Of a stretch of 64,000 nt of DNA, positions 35,657-47,330 are shown in pieces (the first letter of the stretch is position 1; every line of letters begins with the position of its first letter). The stretch comes from Platycnemis pennipes (Eukaryota; Arthropoda; Insecta; Odonata; Platycnemididae). Made by a program: the position numbers and the translations under genes. The stretch is from contig OW121854.1 in the NCBI GenBank assembly GCA_933228895.1, positions 59,128,609 to 59,192,608 on the forward strand. Reading direction: 5' to 3'. The notes below the pieces were generated by a model. That model worked only from the letters and a program-made list of their open reading frames with translations. It had not been told where the DNA came from and searched no databases.

Positions 35657-35805
35657 AAAAACCACTTTGTAAGATTCCACAAAATTTATTCAGACACCGT
35701 CCTATGTTTCAATTGTCGTACAATCATCTTCAAGAGATGATTGTACTGCAATTGAAACAGGTCGGTGTCTCAATAAATTTTGTGGAATCTTACAAAGTGG
35801 TTTTT
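35657..35805. repeat. 149-bp near-perfect hairpin of two inverted Penelope-like tails
   Basis: The left arm (35657-35729) and right arm (35735-35805) are near-perfect complements around a TCAAG loop. Matching words include AAAACCACTTTGTAAG against CTTACAAAGTGGTTTT and ATCATCT against AGATGAT. Read outward from the centre, each arm runs TTGAAGATGATTGTAC or its counterpart, then ATTGAAAC, a layout resembling the CTGAAGA/stem/GAAAC cores of Penelope-associated hammerhead motifs. Arm differences are few, suggesting recent origin or correction. Confidence 0.85.
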
Positions 35806-36919
35806 TTCGTTACTACAATCATGCGGTTCCACCAAGTAAAGCCTGAGGACTTCCTTTTTATAAGAAGTACATGTTTGGTGATCTTCACCCTCTGCCCCAC
35901 ACCGTCATGGTGGCTCGCAGGGTATTACGTAGATATACTAGTATTCTTCGAGCTCTGTCCTATCACTCTTCCGTCCTTTCTACTTTTCGACTTTTTTAAC
36001 TATCTATGGGTAGCGCGCTGCATGGGAATGGGCTGGGTATAATGGATCGCAGTGGGTGAAATGCATTATTTTTTAAATTTCATGTGCAAGTAGAAGGGCA
36101 CTTAAAGAAATTTGATACATGGATGAATTTGTGTGAAGCCTAATTTTACCGCTGTATGTTTTTAATCCTAATATTCAAGACGTGTGGAAAGAGGAGAAAA
36201 TAAGAATAATCAGTGTCCAACCAGGAGGTCAATTTAGTCGGGGAGGGAAGAGTTCAATAAATTCATATTATGTCCAAGGGAGTACAAAATTCTGAAAATC
36301 CAATTCAGCCGTAATACACCTCAGGCTATGGAGAGGGCAGTTACTTTTCTTGTACTGCATTAATTTGCATAAAATATCTGGTACTCGTCTTTCGTTTTGA
36401 TAAACGTGCCAGAAGATCTTTCCCAAATCAAACTAGGACTCCGGGTTAACCGCCAAATGACCTACTTTCTTGGTTTCCACGTCTACCAAAAGAACATGAG
36501 GTGAAGGAAATAGAAATAAAGAATCCTCGAATATGTTAAATCAAAAAAATTAAAGTTAAGTTGGATGATGATGGAATTATTTGTATATCGGAGGCAAGAC
36601 GCTTGATAAGTGAAAAAAATCAAGAAGGAAAGCTTGGAATTCCATGCTCCCTAAAAGAAGATGTGAAACATACCGAAATTTAAAAAAAAATATGGTGAGC
36701 GTTCACGCTTGTTGGGAATCACAGACTTAGATACATTTAAGTGCAATTAATATTAAACATGCAATTAATGGGAGATATGTACCTATAATTGTGCTTTCAA
36801 ATCTGTTCATCGCCCTAAATAGATACTGTGGTTTACAATCAGTTTGGGGATTGTGTATCAGAGCTCTCCAAGCTGTCTTCTGGTAAGCCTTTGAATCCAT
36901 GCAATGAACCTCGACTCTT
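35806..36919. other. No gene seen
   Basis: A 112-codon plus frame (35704-36042) starts inside the hairpin and has no domain. Around 36510-36600 an 'LDDDGIICI' stretch faintly recalls a BEL/Pao pol segment but lacks supporting context. Confidence 0.4.
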
Positions 36920-37000
36920 GTTGCTGGCCATGGTTGTCAGGTCGGAGATGCGCTGACCAAAGGTTGCGGGTCAAATCCCACATAGAAATGGATTTGTGTT
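36920..37000 (+). repeat. tRNA-like sequence (SINE head)
   Basis: 'TGGTTGTCAGGTCGGAGATGC' resembles an A-box region and 'GCGGGTCAAATCCC' (36967-36980) a B-box, with tRNA-like spacing. Downstream sequence to about 37090 may be SINE body. Confidence 0.5.
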
Positions 37001-39159
37001 TATGCTAGGCAGTATTCGTTTTCTATTCTTTCTTCTCGTCAGGATACCCTTGGATTGCGACTTCAAGTTAGTTATGGTGCTTTAGGCTGTCTTCTTTCTT
37101 GGTGTGTTCTGCACACCCTCCCATTCCGCTTTTTGGCTGGCCCTTTTAGTTTTGTGTTCTTTCTATTTATTTTCCCGTGTTGGTTTAGCTGCCGTTAGAA
37201 ATGCTTATCAAGAGGTTTTTGTTTACCTCCCTCTCTTTGGTGGTTTACCACCGCTTGTTTCCCATTAACATTAAATCTTCCTTATTTTTCTGATTATCCC
37301 TAACGAAATGTCTTTTATAATTTGCTCATTAAGTGTCATCTAATATTTAAGGTATTATTGTGAATCTTATCCTCGACTAATATTCTCGAAAAAAATAAAA
37401 TTCTTTCATTTGAGATTGATTGGATATAAAAACTTGAAAACAGTTTGTCACCATTGTCTTGAAGTATTTTTTTTTATTCGGAATTTTAAGAAGTTCAACG
37501 TTTCTCCATTTTTCTTATTGCACTGCATTTGAACAGAATTTGTTGGCAGCACCAACGCAATAAAAAGTAGTAGAGTGAGTCAACTCAAACCTATCTTTTT
37601 CGTTAAGAGTTCAACCATAGATAAGTTTCATAGATAAAACCTCTTCCCAAGGATAACAATTCGGATATTCCGCCCATACCTCCCGTTTGAAATTCATACC
37701 CTCTCTGCGATTACTTTTGTATCTCCTGAAGGTCGCAATTGTAATGATATCCTCTTAACTTTGCAAACCAGCGAATTTATCTGGTCTCTTCTGCTGCATC
37801 AAATTCTCCAGGGTGCTAAGTTTCTTTGAAAACTAAAGAACGATATTCCTAAACTTTAAAGAATGATGCCAACACTTTTGGTTTCCCATACTGTTATTAC
37901 CTAATTTGAGTCAGAAATGTGCAAAATTGTGAAAAAATTACCTTATAAATTTAAAATTATCAACCTTGACTTTGTTGCTGAAATTATAGCGTTTTAATAA
38001 TTTGTGAAATCAAGTCTATAGTTAATGGTGCCTTAATTGCATTCATTTCCATAAGAAGCATGAAATGTCAATCATACGAATTAGCCCTTATTCTAGTTGT
38101 AGCTGTGCTCTCATTTATGAGCAATGTAACGGAGTTCCATAGATTTTCATAGAGATAAGTCGCGCTGCCTAGAAAGTATTCTTGCTGCCATTTTCAATTT
38201 TCTTAGATTCATTGTTATCTCTCCATTGTGTGCTCATTATTTCATTCCTCGAAAAGAATCTCCTATTTCCCGCGCTGGATTACATTCGGTCTTCACCGCG
38301 CAACTAAGCCTTTCCTCTTCCGGTTGTTCAATTCCCCTTTTTCCTCTTTCTCAGGTGTTAGCCGTAACACCCTTCGCCTCGGCATTTTCTGAGCCTCCCT
38401 CTGCTTTTGTTGAACCATACCTCACCAATGTGCTTTTCTTCGCGTTTCTCATTATTAGGTTGATCCCTCCATCCTTGGGAACAAATCTTGATCCAGTAAT
38501 CTTGCTCGTTCATTCCCATTCCTTCGTCCTTATTGCTTGGGGTGCCTGTGTTTGAGTTTGGGATATTAATTAACGCTCCCTGAATACGGAGCCTCCAAAA
38601 TAAGAAACAGATGCTTTGCTCCTATTTACGGTGATTTTTTTATCCTTCGTCATTAGACATGAAGTCCTAAGATCGGTTTACTGCAACCCTCCAGTCTGCC
38701 CTCTCCCGTGCCAAGTAATATAATCCCTTGTAGCTATTATGTTTCATATTCTACTTTTGTTGTTCGCCGTGAAATGTGTCTAAAATTTAGATTTTATATT
38801 TTAGTCTGTTATCACTACAGTTCATGATTATACCATTCGCTACATTTCTGTTTTGGGCTAAAAACCTGCCATTCATTTTTATTTCTATTAATTTGAATTC
38901 ACCAATAAATTAATTCTATTTATTCTTCCGAAAAAATGTACCCATGGTGTTGTCTACTTTAAAAATTTCCCCTTTTCTATCAAAATCATTTTTCCAAGGC
39001 GCATAAAAATATATATTGCTATAACTTTGAATCACGGTTAAATATACATCGTTTATTTATACTTCTCACTACGCAAGCCTATAAACATTAGCATATAATT
39101 CTTCAACGCATTTCCTTCACCTGACTTGACTTTTGTATCGGCCTCAGTTTTTGTGTCGC
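37001..39159. other. No gene seen
   Basis: AT-rich. A 109-codon plus frame at 38226-38555 in a C/T-rich patch shows no recognised domain. Confidence 0.45.
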
Positions 39160-39419
39160 AGAGGACTTGCCTCCCTGGTGGGGACAAATTAGCCCCAGAC
39201 GATTTAGTCATTTCGTTATGAGGGTCCGTTCCGTAAGGTACCGTTCATTCCTACATAGTTACTTTGTAGACCACGGGAAAGAAGGGCTAACTTGCTCTTA
39301 TTTTATGCATGTATATTACGGAAATTCTTCTCGAGTTTTCCACCGGTTCAGATTGTTCATCCTGGCTGATGTCACCAAGGAGCCTTCCCAATCACGTGAC
39401 ACCTGACCTCCCAGAGTGA

Positions 39420-39580
39420 TACTTAAGAATGCCAAATCGTGAAATCGAGACTCAACTGCCCTGAAGACGATGGCCGAATCGAGTATGGAAGCGTCGGTCT
39501 GCATTGACAGACAGTCTGAACCGGCGGAAAACCCGAGAACAATTTCTCCGATCTGTTCGACGGGAAAGAACGCGCATTTG
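39420..39580 (+). mobile_element. Penelope-like 3' tail sequence, tentative
   Basis: CCCTGAAGACGATGGCC at 39460-39476 is followed by GGAAGCGTCGGTCTGCATTG (39487-39506). It recalls the CTGAAGA-stem-GAAACGTC tail of Penelope-like elements, with GAAAC changed to GAAGC. No RT or endonuclease reading frame survives upstream (39160-39420), so this is a tail-only or very old fragment. Confidence 0.45.
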
Positions 39581-39619
39581 TATACATTTGATTTCATTAT
39601 AATCTCAGTCTACGATTTC

Positions 39620-40300
39620 AAATGCCTCGGAACTTTAAAAAAATATGAATTTCCTTTTTATGTCGAAATGATTTCTGTTTTAAAATACCACCATAATGAA
39701 AACTTAACCCTGCTTTTTTATTTCGTTGTTGGATAATAGACCTGTCTCTTTCTCAGTTATTTACGTTGATTACGCAAGGAAGCTTTTAAATTTCTATTCT
39801 ATTCCTTTTCCCTGTTACATTTGTAGATACCTTAACAAGGTCATTATATAGGTAATTATTTTTCATAATTTTCCGCATGATGTGCATTATTACTTTCCAT
39901 CTCCATCATACCGTCCTCTGCAATTTTTATCTCGAAACTCAGTATTTTAAAGTGTATTGCTTTAGTATTCTTACAGCCTAATCGAAATAAGATAATGATG
40001 TTAAAGCGTGGGATACGATCATTTAATGATGTGGTCATCAATAATTTGTTCCCAAGCACCGTTAGCGTCGCTATATAATTATTCAAGATACGCTTAAGCG
40101 ATAGAAACTTGATTTTGGTGTTACATTTCACACACATTTTCTTATTTAGCCAGTAAATCAGCCTGGAAAGATTAAATCAACATTCGCATTGAATGTTCGT
40201 CCAGTTATTTAAGACCTGATCACTCTCTTTTCTTTATGGCGATTGTTTTCCTTTTTGACGTGCAAAAAGTGTTCAATAAAAGCATAAAGCTTTCTCCGTC
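39620..40300. other. No gene seen
   Basis: AT-rich DNA with no features. Confidence 0.5.
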
Positions 40301-41000
40301 GCGACAGTTATGGACTTCCCAATTGAAAAGCTAGGAGATTATCTGCTGATAGCCGATGCGGGCGTTCGACGTGACCGAATGGACCGCCGGATTGTGCCTG
40401 ACGCCCCTTTTGCGATTGAAATGAGGAGCGCATCGCCTCACAGAAAGTGATTCCCCGTCCCTTTATCCTCCACACCATATCGGTTTCGTTTTATGACCTC
40501 GTTAAGTGACCGCCCTGCCGGCCCGAGGTGCTCATTTTGCTGAAAGGGAGGGTGAGGGGATAGGAGCCATCACAATCCCCCATGGGAAGTTTGCGCAAGG
40601 TCTTCTAAACCTCACTTCAACATTTTTTTGCAGTGCCATTTAACTTCTCCGATTTACATCTTCGACGAAAATCGCTCCAATTATTCCCGTCTCCCCTCTT
40701 CCCCTCTTTTTCCATGTTCCCGGACACCCACGGGGTTTACCTTCTTGGTTTCCAAGGCATTTTTTTTTCGGGGCACATGCACCGCCCGCAATGCACATTG
40801 ACGGTTGGTATCGACTTCAGCCTGAATATTTTACCTCGACTGAGATTTTTCGATGCTGTTTCCGGACTCCGCCGCGAGCGCTAACCGTGGGCGGCAAACG
40901 GCGTTGTACGCAACGGAGCAAGTTTGTCACCTTGGACTGTCGTGGGAATCATTTATTGGACCTCAGCATAGCGATGTTTTTCTCGCAACCCGTAATAAAG
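40300..41000. other. GC-richer segment without a gene
   Basis: Two GC-richer stretches (about 40310-40600 and 40690-40940) with overlapping plus frames of 83 and 100 codons. No conserved motif was recognised. Confidence 0.35.
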
Positions 41001-42505
41001 ATTTATGAATTGGCCTCGTCCACAGTGAATCCTATCCTCTTACACTTTACGATCACCATAACACCTCTCGTTCGAGAAATTAATTCAGTGTAAATGATCG
41101 TTTATGATCGAATGTGTGGATATGAAGTGTGATAGCATGGCATTATTATATATGATGATGGTATTACTATGTAAATAATGCATTTCTCGTGGGTAATTAC
41201 GGCTTTTTCTATAATTCAGGGTGATCGTTTTAAGGTGGCGTGGGTTTTAATGAAAATGCACATGCATTTTTTCATTTAAAAAGTGCACTTGGAAAATAAT
41301 AGTTTTAAATCAACCTTGCTGTCTCTCCTACATCCCTGGTATTAATACCTTCTCCAAAATTCTTCTATCCAGCCTCAAAGCGTCTTATTCTTTTTGTGAT
41401 TTTCCTTTCTTTGAGCGTTCTCCGAGAGGCGATCAGATGAGTGTTACCTGAAGTTCACGCTTGCGTTTTGACAAACATAAGTGGTAATTATTTCGAGAAA
41501 ACCTTTCCATTATTCGTTCAGTTTACCGTCTCTCTATGCTCCCCAGTTTTCACCTCAATAAGTTTGTTTCTCTCTGGAAAATTTGGTGTAGTTTAAATGG
41601 ATTCTAAAGATCATTACAAATGTTCACTGTTTAGGGTGGAAATTAGAGGGTAAAATTTGTGATTAGTACGTGTGTTACGCATTCCATAATGTAACCTGAG
41701 TGAGACTCGTATGAAATTGGTTCCCGTTAATCTCATTATGAGTGATTAAAGTTCCGATTCAAGACACATATGTTTTTGAAGTTTTTAATGTTGAACTAGC
41801 ACAGGTGCCCGCTGAAATTTAACCGGAGGGAGATAAATTATGTATAAGTTTTGTAATATGTACGTAGTTTTGAGATTTCTCAATAAGAGTCAAAGCCGCA
41901 CTTGTTTTTTAAAGTTACCTATGGCTTAAATTCTATGTTAGATTACTAAATCTAACTTAACCCAATGTAAACGCGTACCTAATTCCAGAAGTGGAACCAG
42001 AGCCTTCACAAAAATGGGAATAGTTTTTCGGACCTGTCGGGCTAAGAAGAAACCAAGTCGGTTAGAAAGTATAGAAGGGTGCACACACATGCCAATCTAC
42101 GGTCGACAAAAGTGAAGCTTCACAAGAATTATATCCTGCCTTCTCGGGACAAGATAGCATTTTCTATGTTCTCCGATTGAGAATTATATGGTTTATAGCG
42201 TAATTAATTGCATTTTCGTCCCAATATACATCGCAGCGGCATCAGGTCCTAAGGATATCTTAGGGAAGTATTATTGCATTATATTCCACTGGCTAGAAAT
42301 TGGTATATCTTTAACCTATTTTGAGTACATTGCTGGCATTTCTTCGCGTATATGTGCACTTTATACTGTTACTAGGCGAATATTTTTAAGTAAATTTTAT
42401 AAACTAACTTGCTACTCTTAGTTATACTGCGAGAAAAACCATGATCCATCTATGTCGCATAAAATGGTCAACCCTGCTTCATTAATCAGCTGAGCCACAT
42501 CACTC
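41001..42505. other. No gene seen
   Basis: AT-rich DNA up to the TAA target site of the next MITE. Confidence 0.5.
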
Positions 42506-42508
42506 TAA

Positions 42509-42994
42509 AGGTGCGTTTACACGTAGTATTGATTGCTACGACAGTCTAACAACTACTGAGTCCAACACGGACGAGTACACAGCAACTGCAATGCGAGTTC
42601 AGCCCAATAATGGACTTGTGTCGAACACGATCGATCCACGCTCAAGCTATTACCAAAGTTGAAGCCCGTCTGCATTCCAGCAGAAATGCATCCAGCACAT
42701 TCGCCGACGGAAAGGAATACACGAGTTCTGATACCGGGGATTTGGATATAGGGTGTCTCTCTCCGAAGGAAAGATTCTACACATTAAAGAACGGGTAGAC
42801 AATATAAATGTCATTGACCTTCATTACTTGAAGAATTGCATGAAAAGAGTGGTAATTATTAGTGACATCAAACGCTTTTTCATTGCTATGACAACCCTGA
42901 GTTAGCGGCTTTCAGCCGCAAAGAAGTAGGTGTAGGGATATGTAGCGCATTCCGTCGCATTCAGAGCAGTTCACTGCTACGTGCAAACGCTGCT
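42509..42994. mobile_element. 486-bp Harbinger-type MITE, second family
   Basis: The ends are AGGTGCGTTTACACGTAG and the complement of AGCAGCGTTTGCACGTAG, flanked by TAA (42506-42508 and 42995-42997). The terminus resembles that of the 243-bp family (AGGCCGCTTTACACG), but the interior is unrelated. A 62-codon frame inside is not a recognisable protein. Confidence 0.75.
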
Positions 42995-42997
42995 TAA

Positions 42998-44084
42998 GAC
43001 CAACTGTTTGAGCGCCATCGATGTATTCATTCGGAGGCCTAAGCAAAGCTCGGAAAAGAACCAGAAAAAAAAAGTTTCTATGTTTATCATTAAATATCGA
43101 TAAATTTGGATTCCATAGTTGAAAACTAATGAAGACAAAGGAAAGAGATCAATTTGCGTAAAGACATTTCCATAAATGAAAGAAAAAACCTTGCAATCTA
43201 TAAAAATTGAAAGCCTAATTTATGATTTAAAATTTATATCTAAAGTATGATTTAAAATTTATATGCTTTGGTGTTTAATTTGTGAGGCAGCTACATCCCT
43301 CTCGCAGCTAATAGATAACAAAGAAAAAATTTTCATTGAAATTTGTCAACAGGCGTTTCCAAGCAACCGCACAAGGTGCCAAAGAGAAAAAATGGCTAAT
43401 AATTCATTCATATAGATTTAACGTGAGATTTAATTGCCTCGGGTATAAGTGTCCATGTCAAGCGCATGCCGCAGTTTCCAATTAAATACAAAATTCTATT
43501 GTTGAAGTAGTGGAAGAATTTAAGATTTCTAATCTAAAACCCAGGAATTAATCAAAGCATATCTATACTAAAATCGAATGCAAGAATTTAAACCTGTACT
43601 TTCAGCCATCCGATAAAAAAATCATACTTACATCATGAGTGTAAATAGTTTTAAAATCCATACTAAGAAACCTCTGCACCGAATCTTATGTTTTATTGAA
43701 ATAGGAGTTGGTGAAAAGAGGCAAGAGCCCACGTAGGGGACCCTGGGGCCTCTCACAAAAAGAGATAGCGTCCACAGAGGTCACCTTTGAGAAAGAGTAT
43801 TGACGTTTTCCAAATCCTTAGCGTAAATCTTACAATTAGTCAACGTGCGATATCCATGGCCACCGTCATTTAAAAATCACTTGGAACTCTTCCTTTGAGA
43901 TCCTGAGAGCTAGTGACCAACAGGAAATTAAGGGATTGGTGCCAAGTCATATCACTTAAAAACCTGGAACCTATCTGTCAGGATTCGCGCAGTTTGAGAG
44001 GATCTGTAAGGATGGCCACAGAGTATATGATAGTAATTATTGGTGAGGATGTATGGATATGATTAGTAACAAGCGTGGCGTTTT
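42998..44084. other. No gene seen; small tandem duplication
   Basis: TATGATTTAAAATTTATAT occurs twice, about 28 bases apart, near 43217-43263. The rest is AT-rich with no recognisable element. Confidence 0.45.
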
Positions 44085-44350
44085 GTGGCCTTGCGACGTG
44101 GACGTGGAAAGGGGAAGAGGATGGGAAGAGAATGGAGGCGAGGAGAAGTTGCGATTGTTCAACAGGAAGACAAATGAGGAGGTGACTGAGAAATAGGGAA
44201 TATTTCTGGGGAAATTAGGAGTAGGTAGTGTAGATGAATTGACCGAGTACTTAAAAGCGATGAAGGTCGTAATAGAGGATAGAATTCTGGGGAAGACAGG
44301 AGAGAAGGGGCAAAATATAAGCTTTTGGAAAGGAAGTAGATATGTTTAAA
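44085..44350 (+). pseudogene. LINE reverse-transcriptase C-terminal relic
   Basis: Starting near 44098, 'TWTWKGEEDGKRMEA' matches the '(E)TWT(L/I)...D...LEAFEMW' segment of arthropod LINE ORF2. The next part is purine-rich with 'RQMRR'- and 'DRILG(K)'-like remnants but no intact motif. Several stops. Confidence 0.55.
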
Positions 44351-44814
44351 AATGGAGGTGGGATATATTTGTTGCCTAAATTTGTATAATTCAGTTATTA
44401 GGCACTCAAATTTTTACTGGACTACTTTGCATCAGTATTCAAACCAGTAACCTTTGGAATGCCAGGCCATGCTGCCGACGTGGCCTGGCCGTGGCGTGGC
44501 CGGCCACATACAGAGCTAATAGAAGTGGTTCATGAATATCTACCACTCGGCAGAACACCATTACTCAAATACACAACAATACAGTACTGTTCCAAAGTAT
44601 CACACGTTTTACCTAGCAATAAATATTATAAGGAACAATGCTATACATATTGTTGAGTATTTGATTATTGTATCATACCACTATTTCTCGCCAGACAGAG
44701 GTGCCTTTAGAAAAACACCATTAATCAAATCTTATTTTGGTTAGCAATTTAATTTCGCATAAATAAATGGGTCATCATCATCGTCTTTATGTGGATTTTA
44801 CCCAGCTCTCCACT
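44351..44814. other. No gene seen
   Basis: AT-rich, with a short GC-rich spot at 44459-44520; no recognisable element. Confidence 0.45.
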
Positions 44815-45480
44815 CAACTACCCTATCACCTTCCCTTGTATAGTTACACTAGTCTTTTCTTCAACATCCTACGCTACTTGCCCCATATATCTCATGCGAG
44901 GTCATCAATTCCCATTCTTGCCGTTTACTTGTCCCTCGACGGCTATATTCATAAGATAATTATGCCTCAAGATGTGGTCGATTAGGTTGTCCTGTCTTCT
45001 TTCTAAAGTTCCCGGGAGAAATCTCTTTTCTCTCATTCTTCTCAGGAAATCTTCGTTTGTCACTCTGTTGGTCTATTTTATCTTCATCGTACTTCTGTAG
45101 AACCACATCTCGAATGCTTCCGTCCTTGACTTCACCACTACTATTATCGTCATGGCTCACAAGAATCATGAACCAGACATAAGTCATCGTCATGGGAAAT
45201 CCTAGGATTGGTTTGATGCAGCCCTCCACTCGATTCTTCTATCGGCCAACCTCTTCATATTGACGTAGCTCATCTCAATTACATCCTTCACAACTTGCTC
45301 CATATATCTCATACGAGGCCTGCCTTTTCCATCCTTCCCGTTCACTTTTCCCTCGACGATTGTATTCATCAGATTAAGTACTGATGAATAATGTTTTCTT
45401 TCTTCCTAGCTTGTACTTATAGTTGCAAGGAGATTCATCTTTTGGTAGAATGCCCCCTTCACCTGAGCTAAAGTACCTAC
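44815..45480 (-). pseudogene. Two adjacent LINE 3' ends, minus strand
   Basis: The first piece (about 44870-45125) reads on the minus strand as an LINE C-terminal stretch including 'IDQQSDKRRFPEKNERK' and 'GQPNRPHLEA'. The second (about 45190-45480) covers the very end, with the 'EWRAAS'-like tail near 45225-45240 and, near 45430-45470, an upstream 'GAFYQKMNLLA' block. Both belong to the same family as the 1.4-kb copy. The repeated coverage of the same region shows two insertions or a duplication. Confidence 0.7.
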
Positions 45481-46014
45481 TAATTATTTATTCGTTGCTT
45501 CGCCAGTTATACGGCTAGCCTGATTGCAATATCTTCCACCTCTTCCAGCTTTTTTTCCCATATTCACATTATTTTTGGCCTCATCTACTGCATATCATTA
45601 ATTTTTATTATTGACCTTCAAGTAAATCCTATGCGTCCATTTTCCATGCTAACGAGCATTTGCTGATAAATAAAATACAAACTTTGTTATCTTCCACACA
45701 ATTAACTACACCCTCAACCAGTATTTGCTTTATTTTCAAGCAGCTTCTCACTGAATCATATTATTTATTAGCATGGACATATTCCAAAAATTATAATTGT
45801 GGATTAATGATATTATTAACTTGTGTTTCTTGAATCTCTACCACTGATCGCAAAAAATAGATTTGTAAATTTTTGGTGGTGGTAGTGTGTTTGAAATTCA
45901 AAGCTCGCGAGTTTGCCGCGAAAACTTTAGAGGAGTTACCCGCGGAAATGCACGATAGCAAGATATCCGGCAACATCTCCTTCCTTTAAAGCCTCTAGAA
46001 TTTCCACAGAGAAA
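45481..46014. other. No gene seen
   Basis: AT-rich DNA without recognisable features. Confidence 0.5.
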
Positions 46015-46095
46015 GACGACTTGTTAGCTCAACTGGTAGAGCACCTGGCTGGAAATCAGGGGGTCCGGGCCCGGGGTCCCGGTCAAGGCGAATAA
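46015..46095 (+). repeat. tRNA-like sequence with cloverleaf potential (SINE head)
   Basis: TTAGCTCAACTGGTAGAGC (46025-46043) is an excellent A-box/D-arm. The anticodon arm CCTGG/TCAGG encloses CTGGAAA (GGA in anticodon position), and the acceptor strands GACTTG and CAAGGC partly pair. The T loop is changed to a C/G-rich 8-base loop in place of TTCGANT. GGA would mean serine, but the long variable arm of tRNA-Ser is missing. I favour a SINE head or tRNA pseudogene. Confidence 0.65.
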
Positions 46096-46172
46096 TTTTT
46101 TCTCTGTGGAATATCTTACTGAAGTGTGTTTTGTTTAAGATAGGTGAGAATATAGAGTGAAATTAGAAGGGA

Positions 46173-46201
46173 GGGGGGCCAGTTCCTTTCCCTGGCCCCC
46201 C
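46173..46201. repeat. Perfect GC-rich hairpin between two tRNA-like sequences
   Basis: GGGGGGCCAG (46173-46182), a 9-base loop, then CTGGCCCCCC (46192-46201). It resembles an intrinsic terminator stem in shape but lacks context for that role. Confidence 0.8.
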
Positions 46202-46259
46202 CTGCGATTTCCTACGCAGTTTTGTCACGCAGAAAATCGAATCGCGAGGACCTTAGATG

Positions 46260-46355
46260 GGGGCATCCAGAAAGGCTCATGTCCGGAATTTGAACCCGGG
46301 ACCCTCCGGTTGGAAGCTCAGTGCTCTTCCCACTAGACCACCACGAACCCCCTAA
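46260..46355 (-). repeat. tRNA-like sequence (SINE head), minus strand
   Basis: The minus strand has an A-box-like 'TGGTCTAGTGGGAAGAGC' and a B-box 'GGGTTCAAATTCC', with a TTCC-type anticodon loop that recalls tRNA-Gly(TCC). The anticodon stem is imperfect. It points toward the plus-strand tRNA-like sequence at 46015, forming a convergent pair. Confidence 0.6.
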
Positions 46356-46429
46356 TTTTTTTCTATAAGTTATATAATGAGAGAGAACGGATCCGGAGGT
46401 CCTAGTTTTCGTTTGAATGAAGTCATTTT

Positions 46430-46870
46430 TATATATTTCTCCACAGCTCATTTCTTCTCCAGCGTCTCCCCTGGATTCTTCCCTCTTCCCCCTTCCTTTC
46501 CCAGCGGCCCCTCCCACGTCTTCTCCTTAGCCAAACACTCTCTCACTCCTGCTCCGTCCGTCTCCCTCTCTCTCCCCCCTCTCTGTCCTTCCTCCCCACC
46601 CCATCAAGTCTCCGCCGAATTTCCATGTCCCCCTCCCATTCTCCCTGTCTCTCCCTTAATCCCTCTCCTCCCTCACTCCCTCCCTCCCGCCTGACCTCCT
46701 TACTCCCACGTCCCACTCGCGTGGCCTCGGCAGCCGGAATGATACCCCCGTGAGGCCCCTACCAACTAGCTCACTCCGCTTTTGGCGCACGGGCGAAATC
46801 AAGAAACGCCGTGAATTACGCTCTCCCGCGTTCGCAAGCGTGCGTTCAGCGCCCTTCTCCCATTGTCTCT
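46430..46870. other. Pyrimidine-rich GC island
   Basis: CTCC and CCCTC words dominate the plus strand at 46440-46700, then a more balanced CG-rich part to about 46860. A 105-codon plus frame rich in Pro, Ser and Leu reflects the bias. Confidence 0.45.
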
Positions 46871-46984
46871 AAGACGGGCCATCCTGTTGGCTCCCCTAAT
46901 TCAAATCCCTTCCCACCCGTCAGAGAGAAAAATTTAGGGTCTTAATCGAGTGTGGAAGGAAAAGTCCAGCTGACAAATGTTTTT

Positions 46985-47330
46985 GACTAGAGAGTACTGG
47001 CTTTCTATCCCGGGGATCTGGGTTTAATTCCTGGCAGTGGCTGGGAATTTTCATTGGTTTTAATACCCATACTTGAAATGCTTGAATTGTGTGGCCCGGC
47101 CTCCATCTTGACTCAATAATTGCACCGTTCGTCGGATAGGACGTTAAACACTGAACCTTCGGAGGCTTTCGTTAAGAGTGGACTAACACCGACGCTGGGT
47201 TTTACCACACCCTTCGACCATTACTTGAGAAATCGTAATCTCAAGCAAATTACTCACAACTCTCAAATGTAAAAAATTACCTTATCTGTTGCTAACCTTC
47301 CCATATAAACTGCTACTACTACTAAGAATG
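46985..47330 (+). repeat. SINE with tRNA-like head and shared body
   Basis: The B-box CTGGGTTTAATTCC lies at 47019-47032. The body contains 'GTCGGATAGGACGTTAAAC' near 47134-47152, 'CCGACGCTGGGTTTTACC' near 47190-47207, and an end resembling 'AATTACCTTATCTGTTGC'. The same ordered blocks occur at 52.1-52.3, 55.06-55.37, 55.64-55.95 and 60.37-60.70 kb, which defines a SINE family. CTACTACTACT repeats close it. Confidence 0.7.

Noticed and set aside
35704..36042. 112-codon plus-strand frame as a gene
   Set aside because: Its first third is the arm of the 149-bp hairpin, so the start codon and early residues derive from a repeat.
36510..36620. BEL/Pao pol fragment suggested by 'LDDDGIICI'
   Set aside because: Only one short stretch resembles it; the following residues and upstream integrase or protease motifs do not match.
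46021..46095. Functional tRNA-Ser(GGA) gene
   Set aside because: The long variable arm of tRNA-Ser is absent, the T loop is enlarged and altered, and acceptor pairing is incomplete. A SINE head or pseudogene fits better.
46173..46201. Rho-independent transcription terminator
   Set aside because: The stem is terminator-like, but the DNA is clearly eukaryotic and no T tract directly follows the stem.
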